NCBI GenBank assembly: GCA_958296075.1
Contig: CATQHW010000001.1
Location: forward strand, 372,001 to 436,000
Direction of reading: 5' to 3'
DNA length: 64,000 bases
Origin: an uncultured Spirochaetia bacterium
Lineage (GTDB): Bacteria; Spirochaetota; Spirochaetia; SZUA-6; Bin103
Position numbers and translations under genes: made by a program
Notes under the pieces: model-generated
Told to the model about the DNA's origin: nothing
Databases searched by the model: none
The model's input: only the letters and a program-made list of their open reading frames with translations
Part shown: one piece after another, positions 43,123 to 50,253 of the stretch
Position numbering within the stretch: position 1 is the stretch's first letter
Layout: each line of letters starts with the position of its first letter

Positions 43123-44925
43123 TCACGGCGTGCCGAAGAAGGCGGCTTCTGCGGCGCCCAGCGCCGGGGCTACCAGCGCCCGGTCCAGGTACTCGTTGCG
43201 CATCTCGCAGGAGGTCTCCGCGATCAGCGCGCAGCCGTGGCACGCCGCCCCGTGCAGCCAGCGTTCCTCCATGCTGCGCCCCGGTACGTGCTCGGCGCAG
43301 ACCGGATCGTTGGAACACAGCGTCGCTGACTCCAGCGCGTACTGCAGGTGGTCTTCCACGCGGCGCGCTTCCTGCACCAGACCGCCCAGCGTGCCTTCGG
43401 CGTCCGGGCTCGCGGTGTACAGCAGCAGGGCGTAGCGCTTGCCGGCATCGTCCGCGTAGATGCGTTCCCGGATCGAGGCCGCGGGGTAGCCGCAGCGCAT
43501 GGAGAGGGACTGGATGAGCAGGTGCGCCAGCGTGTGCAGCAGCACGTAGGGTCCGCCCGGGAAGTGTCGCTCGCTGTTGCGGTGCCGCGCCCAGGCGAGG
43601 TGACCGTCGAGCAGTTGGCTCAGCCGTTCCTGCACCGGCTGCCGGCCGAGCCAGTCCGTCACCGCGCCGGCGCTGAGTTGGACCACGATGCCCTCCCCGC
43701 GGTTCTCCACCGCCGGGAACCAGCGCGGTTCCAGCGCGATGTCGGCGCGTTCGACTTCGGCTTCGTACTCTCCGTCGATGTTGGGTATCACCGGTTCGAG
43801 CCGAGTGAAGCCGGCCAGCGCCAACACTTCCCGGAGCCGGTGCACCTGGATGACGCCCTCGATCCCGTCGCAGCGCGACGACCGGCGCCGCCACACGGAC
43901 TCCGGCAGGCGGCGGGCATGGAAGTCGGGATCGACCGGCACGTCGTCGCCGAACCCCTCGGCGGCCGCGAGGAGAGCGTCCAGCTCGGCGTGCTTGATCG
44001 GGCGGTCGCCGGCGTCGCCGCCGGAACGCCGGGCAGCGATCGCGCCCAGCACTTCGGCGTCCGAGAACGCCGCCAAGCGATCCGCCACGCCGGGGTATTG
44101 CTTCACGAAGCCGAGCTGCGCCGCATCCGCGACGATCTGAAGCTGTTGCCAGAGCTCTTCCACCGCCCGATCGACCTCGGTACCGCGATCCGGCAGGGAC
44201 AGCACGCTGAGCACCTGCGGAAACCAGGCGTTCGACGCAGTGCGGATCAACAGGCGGCTCGGCTGGTCGCATCGCTCGTTCGCGTGGCGGCCCAGCCAGG
44301 GCCGGGCGCCGCTACACGTGCCCAGCGCGAAGTTGGCCACGTCGGCAGCCTCGTGCATGCGGCGCCACTTGCCGCACTCGCAGCGCACGATCTGCTCGGC
44401 CAGGTCGCCGCTGGTGCCGCGCTCGTCGAGCCGGAGCTGCCGGCGGCAGGGGTCGTCCGGACCGTGGACGAAGCGAAACCAGTCGATGTCGTCGACGTGC
44501 CCTCTGGAGCAGGCGCGCACGAACCGGGTGGCCACGACGGGCTTCCTGTCGAACTTGCCGCGGTCGAGCGCGGTGCGGCGCACCATGCGGCGGGAACGCG
44601 AGCTCGATCGTCCCCCGGAGCCGGGGCCGAACTCCTGTACGATGAACCACTCGGGAAACCGCCACGCGCCGATGCCGCGTTGCCGATCCTGCGGATGATC
44701 CGGCTCCGGCGGCGGCGCGTACAGCCGCGGATCGGGAACTCCCGTCATGGAGGTCAGCTTGGCCGCAAGGCGCGGTTCGTCGATCTGTTCGAGACTCGAC
44801 TCGGCGCCCCAGGTGTCGAGCCCGCCCACGATCGCGGAGTCGTCCGGCAGGTCGATCAGCGCTCCCGGCCCGAACGTGGTGATCACCTGGCTGCAGCGCA
44901 ACTGGCCGTGCGCCTTACCGTTCAC
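43123..44925 (-). CDS. drmB: DISARM-like DUF1998 protein DrmB
   Basis: The 600-aa protein begins with the DrmB-like CSQVITTFGPGALIDLPDDS, followed by IGAWRFPEWFIVQEFGPG, a zinc-like cluster (FVRACSRGHVDDIDW, IVRCECGKWRRMHEAADV) and the C-terminal DUF1998 domain (VLLHTLAHLLIQSLSMRCGY, LLLYTASPDAEGTLGGLV, C-x2-C pair in GAACHGCALIAETSCEM). DrmB partners the DrmA helicase in sensing and degrading foreign DNA. Its first 11 bases overlap the DUF4276 gene, indicating co-translation. Confidence 0.88.
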   Translation of the reverse strand: MNGKAHGQLRCSQVITTFGPGALIDLPDDSAIVGGLDTWGAESSLEQIDEPRLAAKLTSMTGVPDPRLYAPPPEPDHPQDRQRGIGAWRFPEWFIVQEFGPGSGGRSSSRSRRMVRRTALDRGKFDRKPVVATRFVRACSRGHVDDIDWFRFVHGPDDPCRRQLRLDERGTSGDLAEQIVRCECGKWRRMHEAADVANFALGTCSGARPWLGRHANERCDQPSRLLIRTASNAWFPQVLSVLSLPDRGTEVDRAVEELWQQLQIVADAAQLGFVKQYPGVADRLAAFSDAEVLGAIAARRSGGDAGDRPIKHAELDALLAAAEGFGDDVPVDPDFHARRLPESVWRRRSSRCDGIEGVIQVHRLREVLALAGFTRLEPVIPNIDGEYEAEVERADIALEPRWFPAVENRGEGIVVQLSAGAVTDWLGRQPVQERLSQLLDGHLAWARHRNSERHFPGGPYVLLHTLAHLLIQSLSMRCGYPAASIRERIYADDAGKRYALLLYTASPDAEGTLGGLVQEARRVEDHLQYALESATLCSNDPVCAEHVPGRSMEERWLHGAACHGCALIAETSCEMRNEYLDRALVAPALGAAEAAFFGTP

Positions 44926-45502
44926 ACGCTTCCCTGTGATCGGTGCCGTTCGTCACGGCATCCACGAAGCCCTTGAAACTGGGACTGCGGCCCATGATGG
45001 TCGGCGGGCTCGCCTTGCGGGCAATCTCCGCGGAGACACGGGCGGTGTAGACTTGCGGAAGCAGGTTCTTCAAGTGGAGCTTGGGATTCTCGATTTCGTC
45101 CGGCTTCGAAGTATCCACGTGCCCCAGATTGCGCCCAAGATACTCTCGGAGATTCGTCGCGTCGGCGAAGTACCACGCTTCGAGATGCCATTGAGCGTAC
45201 TCATACCGCACCCGCATCTTGATCTCGTCCGGTAAACGTGTGGAAAGCCGGTGCTGCAGTGGATCCACGACTTGCGCCGGCGATTTCCCATCTACATCGA
45301 CCAGAAGGATGATCTTTTCCGGCTGATTATCGATATCTTCGTACCACACCGACTTGATGAGACTTTCCGCAACCTTGATGAGACTTCGGTTGTTCGGTGG
45401 AATGCGCACCTTGACCGTCGTGCCCTGCAGATGCGATACAAGATGCGGCAGCGAGAGCAGCTCGGTTCTGCCCGACGCGAGTACTACGACGTTACGAGCC
45501 AC
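44915..45502 (-). CDS. DUF4276 Toprim-like protein, partner of the adjacent ATPase
   Basis: The proposed start is GTG 45502, one base after the ATPase stop (TGA at 45504-45506), giving about 195 aa: VARNVVVLASGRTELLSLPH, KIILLVDVDGKSPAQVV (acidic Toprim strand), EYAQWHLEAWYFADATNLRE. A longer frame from 45583 exists but overlaps the ATPase and adds unrelated residues. DUF4276 resembles Toprim nucleases of OLD-like defence pairs. The usual Glu of the first strand (EGxTE) reads ASGRTE here, so the active site may be altered. Confidence 0.75.
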   Translation of the reverse strand: MARNVVVLASGRTELLSLPHLVSHLQGTTVKVRIPPNNRSLIKVAESLIKSVWYEDIDNQPEKIILLVDVDGKSPAQVVDPLQHRLSTRLPDEIKMRVRYEYAQWHLEAWYFADATNLREYLGRNLGHVDTSKPDEIENPKLHLKNLLPQVYTARVSAEIARKASPPTIMGRSPSFKGFVDAVTNGTDHREACER

Positions 45503-45503
45503 G

Positions 45504-46637
45504 TCAAGTCGCCCCGAAGCCCCTGGTCTGGTGGTACTCGCCGAGGCTGAATCCCGATTCATCCAGAGCCCTGCGAACGCCATCGGGATTCGTCTGCCGG
45601 CTCACGGCGGTTCCCTCCCCGTCGTTGCGCTGAACGACGCGCACTACCTTCGGATCATCCAACAGATCGAGCAGCAACGGGGAGTGGGTGGTCACCATGA
45701 ATTGCACTCGGTCTTGCGAGTCGCGCAGATACTCGACGAGGGCAGACAGCGCGCCCGGATGTATGTAATTCTCGGGCTCCTCAATGCCCAACAGGTTCGT
45801 TCCCGGATTACCGTGGAGCGCCGTCATCAGCGCCAGCACACGCAGCGTCCCGCTGGATATACCCATTTGATGCACGGCAAACTGCAGCCCCTCTTCACGC
45901 TGAACGAAGTAGAAGCGATCTTCGGACTCGCGCGTCTCGATCCTCTCAGGGAGGCCGACAATCGCCTGGGTCGCTGACCGGATACGCTCCATGATTTCGG
46001 GGGACGTATTTGCAAGCGCGTATAGCGTCTCACCCAGGTTGCGTCCGTAATGATCGAACCGGCTCGACTCCAATCCCGCCCAGTCGCGGCGGAGCAGAAA
46101 CGGATTTGGATCGAAGAATCCCCATCGGCGTACGAAGTCCGCAATTTCACGCGCGGGAAAGGTCGCATCCGCGGAGGCTGCCGCCAGAGCGCAAACGGTC
46201 GAAGGTTGCTTCATCTCGACTCGTTCGTTGGTGTTGGCCGACCACCACCAACCGGCGCCGCTATCGGCCTGCAGGAGTACCGACGGTGGGGACTGCGGCA
46301 GGAACCGCGCAACACGCTCCTTGATATGGAACTGATACCCCTGCCTGGTGATCTGAACCGACCATTCGATCGGCTCGTCACCGTCCTGCAGGGTCACCGC
46401 CAAGTCGATCTGATGAGCTTCCTCGCCCTTCCAGGCAAGATTGAGGATGCCGCCCCTTGAGGCCACCGGCGCCTCGAAGTCACGCGCATGCACTCCGTCG
46501 TGCAGAAAGCGCAGCGCGTCGAGTATCGTGCTCTTGCCCGAAGCGTTGGCGCCGATGAAGACGTTGAAGTCCTCCATCTCGATGTCCACGTCTCGCAGAC
46601 TGCGAAAGTTCTTCGCCTTGAGGTGCAATAGCTTCAC
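45504..46637 (-). CDS. OLD/AAA_21-type SMC-like ATPase
   Basis: The 377-aa protein has KLLHLKAKNFRSLRDVDIEM, Walker A FIGANASGKSTILDALRF, an ABC-like signature MGISSGTLRVLALMTAL, Walker B LLGIEEPENYIHPGALSALV and the His switch FMVTTHSPLLLDLL. It is a small ABC-like ATPase of the kind that drives Toprim or other nucleases in abortive infection systems. It overlaps the DrmA gene end by four bases and is followed by DUF4276, splitting drmA from drmB. Confidence 0.85.
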   Translation of the reverse strand: MKLLHLKAKNFRSLRDVDIEMEDFNVFIGANASGKSTILDALRFLHDGVHARDFEAPVASRGGILNLAWKGEEAHQIDLAVTLQDGDEPIEWSVQITRQGYQFHIKERVARFLPQSPPSVLLQADSGAGWWWSANTNERVEMKQPSTVCALAAASADATFPAREIADFVRRWGFFDPNPFLLRRDWAGLESSRFDHYGRNLGETLYALANTSPEIMERIRSATQAIVGLPERIETRESEDRFYFVQREEGLQFAVHQMGISSGTLRVLALMTALHGNPGTNLLGIEEPENYIHPGALSALVEYLRDSQDRVQFMVTTHSPLLLDLLDDPKVVRVVQRNDGEGTAVSRQTNPDGVRRALDESGFSLGEYHQTRGFGAT

Positions 46638-49600
46638 TGATTCAGACTCCTTCCGTCGAGTCGGCTGGACAGGTCTTGCAGGAACAGGTTCACCTGCGGC
46701 TCGACGTCGCGCAATGACCGGTTGGCGCGGAACTTCCGGTGGTGGGGCGACTCGAAGTCGGTATCCAGCATCTCGCGCAGGAGTGGCCTTCGGGTCGGGG
46801 CCTCGTACTTCTGATACTGCATTCCCACTCCGTCGGCGCGATAGTCGTCGAGGATCGCGCGCCAGGAGTCCAGCAGGTCGCCGACGCGGTTCTGAATGCT
46901 GCGCAGCCGTTCGTTGCGCTCGGCCTCGTCCTGCAGGGGCTGTTCATTGATTCGGGCGCGAAACACCTCGAGCAACAGTCGCTCCAGGGCCACGCGCTCC
47001 GCCGCGATGGCTTCCACCCCGGCCGGCGGGGTCAGCGCCGGCAGAGCGTGGCGGGCGAGCGCCACCAGCGCCCCCGCGAAGCCGCGGTCCAGGGCGCGGG
47101 CGGCGAAAGGGGTGACGCTGGCGACCTCGACCGAGCGGTAGAACGTCTCATGGTAGTGCCGGAAGCGCTCGTAGTGCGACCGGTCGCGCGGCCGGTGCAC
47201 GTTGTAGAGGGTCACTACCAGTCCGGGGCGACGATCGTCGCGACCGACCCGGCTGGTGGCCTGAATGTACTCCGAATTGGTCTTCGGTTGGCCGTAGACC
47301 AGCATCAGACCGAGCCGCTGGATGTCCAGGCCGACCGAGATCATGTTGGTCGCGATAGCGCAGTCCACCCGCTGCCTGCGGTCGTGGAAGGTCGTTTGCA
47401 GCCGCCGCCGCGCTTCGGCCACGCGGTCGGTACTCACCCGCGAGGTCAGCTCGACCACGTCCGAGAAGCTCGCGCGGTCGCGAAACAGTCCCTGCGGCTC
47501 GCCGAGCCGCCTGCGGTCGCCGTAGCGCTTCAGCGTGTTCTGCACCTCCTCTTCCAGGATGCGCCGGGCGCCGCCGAGTTCGCGCAGGCTGTTGAAGTAG
47601 CCGAGCACGGTCATGTAGGGATCGGCCGGATTGTCCCGGTTGCGGGGACCACCGGCGTCGCGCCACGCGCGTTCGGCGGCGCCCATGAGCGTGAGCAACA
47701 CGCGCCGCATCGCCTCCTTCGGGTTGCGCCCCTGCGAGGCGATGCCGACGTACTGGCGCGCGTGGCGCTGCGCCGCGGGCATGGTGCGGGCGAAGAACGA
47801 GTCGCCGCGCGCCGGTCCCGGCGGTGGGAATATCTGCGTGATCGGCCGCCCGAACAGCCCCTGGATCTGCTGCCGCGCGTGACGCACCGTCGCCGTGGAG
47901 GCGACGATCTTCGGTTTCAACCGGCGGCCGTCGATCGCCCGCGCGCACAGCGCTTCGATCGCCGCCTCGTAGAGGCCGGCCATGGTCCCGAGCGGCCCGG
48001 AGATCAGGTGCAGTTCGTCCTGGATGACGAGGTCCGGCGGCGGCAGCGGGCGCGTCAGGCGGCGGCCGCGGCGGGGTTCGGCGGCGCCGTAGAAGCCGGT
48101 GCCGTCATGGCGGTCCGCGCCGCCGAGAAGCGCCCCGGACTCACCCACCCACGGAAGTGAGGCGAACTTGTCCGCGGTGGCGATCAGGAACGCGGGCAGG
48201 CGCCGGTACAGCGGCTCGTCCACGGCGACGATCGGCAACGGCGTGCCGCCCGAGAAGTCGCACTCCCAATCGGCGCAGGCGATGCGCAGCTCGGTCGGAT
48301 GGTCGGAATCGGGCAGCAGCGTGAAGGAGTCGGGGGTGAACTCTTCCCCGCACCACGGGCAGCGCTCCAACGGTATGGGAGCCGGTTTGCCCTCGGGGTT
48401 GTTCTTGTACTGACTGACCTTGCTGCGCGCCGAGTCGGAGCGGTTGTCGCCGCGTTCGCCGAGTCGGTTGGGCGTGCCGGCCTTGCCCACCCACAGGCCG
48501 ATCTCGAACGGCCACGCGCCGTACCGGCCGGCGTCCGTGCGCCGCTCCAGCTCCAGCGCGCACACCAGACCGGCGGCGCGCCCGAGCTGATCGAGGGTCA
48601 GCAACCGCAGTGTGTAGCGCATGATGACGCTCACGCCGGCCGCGGCCCGGCCGCCGTCTTCCGGATGGCGCAGCCGCCGCAGCACCATGGTGAACGCGGC
48701 GAGCCCGAGATACGCCTCGGTCTTGCCGCCGCCGGTGGGGAAGAAGAGCAGGTCCACGAACTCGCGTTCCGGGTGGGCGGGGTCCGCGAGTCCTGAGACG
48801 TTCAGCAGCAGGAAGGCGAGCTGAAAGGCGCGCCAGCGCGGCGGTTCGGCAACCCGTTCGCGAGTCAGGCGCCGCGCCAGCGCCGCGGCCACGGCGCGGT
48901 TGGCCACGCGGAAGGCGTCGAGCGCATCCGCGTCCGCCGCGAGCACGCGGATGCCGCGCTCGATGCGGTCGGCGGCGGAGCCGGCGAGGAACAGCAGCTT
49001 CTCGGCGGTTTCGCGGCGCGCACCCGTCAGGCCCGTAAACGCGGCGCGCTGCTGATCGATCCAGCCGCGATACCCGGTCACCAGCGGCATCAACGCGCGT
49101 TCCACGGCGGCGGCGCCGGCAAGGTCGCCAAGCACCGCCATGGCGAGCTCCACGCCCGGCACCTCGACCGTTTCCGTCTTCTCCACTTCGGCCGCCGGAA
49201 TCCAGGTGGTGCGGAGCACCCGGCAGGCACCGCCGGTCAGTTCCCAATCGGCGGCCACCCCGTGGCCGGCCGCGTATTCGGGCGTGCCGGCGTAATGCAG
49301 GTCCGCCACGCCTTCGTCCTGGCGCTCGTCCTGATCGTCGCCGGAGACGCCGCGCGGGTCGGGACGCGGCACGAACGGCACCGCGGCGCGCACCTCCAAC
49401 TCGGCCTGAAAGGCGAACGCTTCGTCGCGACCGCGGTCACCGGCCGCGGGCCGGTCATTCACCAGGAACAGCGACACGGAGCGCGTCCCCGGCGGAATCC
49501 GGTCCGCAAAGGTCTCCGCGTGCACCGGGCGGGCGGCCGCGTGGAGGATCAGCCCACCCGAGCCCGGCACCGGGCTCTGACACGGACGGCCGGCCGCCGG

Positions 49601-50179
49601 CAGAACCACGCGGACCGCTTCCTCACCGGGCGTACGTTGCCACCACGTCGATGCGCTACTCTCGCCCGCCGTGGCAGCCTCGCCGGCGCTCTCCGCGTCG
49701 GGCAACTCCCCGCGGTCGGAGGCGCCGGCCGAGCCCCCTCCGTCCGAGGCGTCTTCTCCGACGTAGCGGTAGTCGCCCCAGCGGACGGTCACGTGCAACT
49801 CTTCGACGCCTGCGGCGACCAGGAAGCTCAGGCCCATCGACGACGGAAAGAAGCTTCGCTTTGCGGCCCGGTGATCCTCGGTGGAGTCGTCGCCGAGCCC
49901 CGACTCTCCCGCGACCTCCGGCTCGAAGTCGTCGTCCGCATCGGCGTCCGCGCGCTGTTCGGCCGGCGCCCCGCGCGGGACCAGAAACCCGCTGAGATAC
50001 CAACTGGAGGGCCGCACCCACCCTGGCAGCCGCTCGTCTGCCAGCGCATGTTCTGCCCGCGGACCGATCAGATCGAGCGCCAGCGCCTCCCGCAGTCGGG
50101 CGCGCGCCCCGGCGGAACGCGTCATCGAATCGGCCTCACGCCGCCCCTGAATCCGTACAGATGATAGGCGTTCGTCCAA
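46634..50179 (-). CDS. drmA: DISARM-like superfamily 2 helicase DrmA
   Basis: The 1181-aa protein has Walker A LLFFPTGGGKTEAYLGLA near residue 478, a DExH box LVIQDELHLISGPLGTMAGL near 720, and the helicase C domain with TNMISVGLDIQRLGLMLVYG and YIQATSRVGRDDRRPG near 950. A zinc-like CPWCGEEF lies between. These match DrmA of DISARM. The N-terminal 100 residues are acidic and variable; ATG 50125 (MTRSAGARARLREA) may be the true start. It overlaps the ATPase gene downstream and follows the NACHT gene by 74 bases. Confidence 0.87.
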   Translation of the reverse strand: MDERLSSVRIQGRREADSMTRSAGARARLREALALDLIGPRAEHALADERLPGWVRPSSWYLSGFLVPRGAPAEQRADADADDDFEPEVAGESGLGDDSTEDHRAAKRSFFPSSMGLSFLVAAGVEELHVTVRWGDYRYVGEDASDGGGSAGASDRGELPDAESAGEAATAGESSASTWWQRTPGEEAVRVVLPAAGRPCQSPVPGSGGLILHAAARPVHAETFADRIPPGTRSVSLFLVNDRPAAGDRGRDEAFAFQAELEVRAAVPFVPRPDPRGVSGDDQDERQDEGVADLHYAGTPEYAAGHGVAADWELTGGACRVLRTTWIPAAEVEKTETVEVPGVELAMAVLGDLAGAAAVERALMPLVTGYRGWIDQQRAAFTGLTGARRETAEKLLFLAGSAADRIERGIRVLAADADALDAFRVANRAVAAALARRLTRERVAEPPRWRAFQLAFLLLNVSGLADPAHPEREFVDLLFFPTGGGKTEAYLGLAAFTMVLRRLRHPEDGGRAAAGVSVIMRYTLRLLTLDQLGRAAGLVCALELERRTDAGRYGAWPFEIGLWVGKAGTPNRLGERGDNRSDSARSKVSQYKNNPEGKPAPIPLERCPWCGEEFTPDSFTLLPDSDHPTELRIACADWECDFSGGTPLPIVAVDEPLYRRLPAFLIATADKFASLPWVGESGALLGGADRHDGTGFYGAAEPRRGRRLTRPLPPPDLVIQDELHLISGPLGTMAGLYEAAIEALCARAIDGRRLKPKIVASTATVRHARQQIQGLFGRPITQIFPPPGPARGDSFFARTMPAAQRHARQYVGIASQGRNPKEAMRRVLLTLMGAAERAWRDAGGPRNRDNPADPYMTVLGYFNSLRELGGARRILEEEVQNTLKRYGDRRRLGEPQGLFRDRASFSDVVELTSRVSTDRVAEARRRLQTTFHDRRQRVDCAIATNMISVGLDIQRLGLMLVYGQPKTNSEYIQATSRVGRDDRRPGLVVTLYNVHRPRDRSHYERFRHYHETFYRSVEVASVTPFAARALDRGFAGALVALARHALPALTPPAGVEAIAAERVALERLLLEVFRARINEQPLQDEAERNERLRSIQNRVGDLLDSWRAILDDYRADGVGMQYQKYEAPTRRPLLREMLDTDFESPHHRKFRANRSLRDVEPQVNLFLQDLSSRLDGRSLNQ

Positions 50180-50253
50180 CGTCCATTGTGAAAGAGCATC
50201 TCGGCGTCTTTCCAGTGGCGTGCATCGGTCAAGTCGGCTGGATGTGTTCTCAT

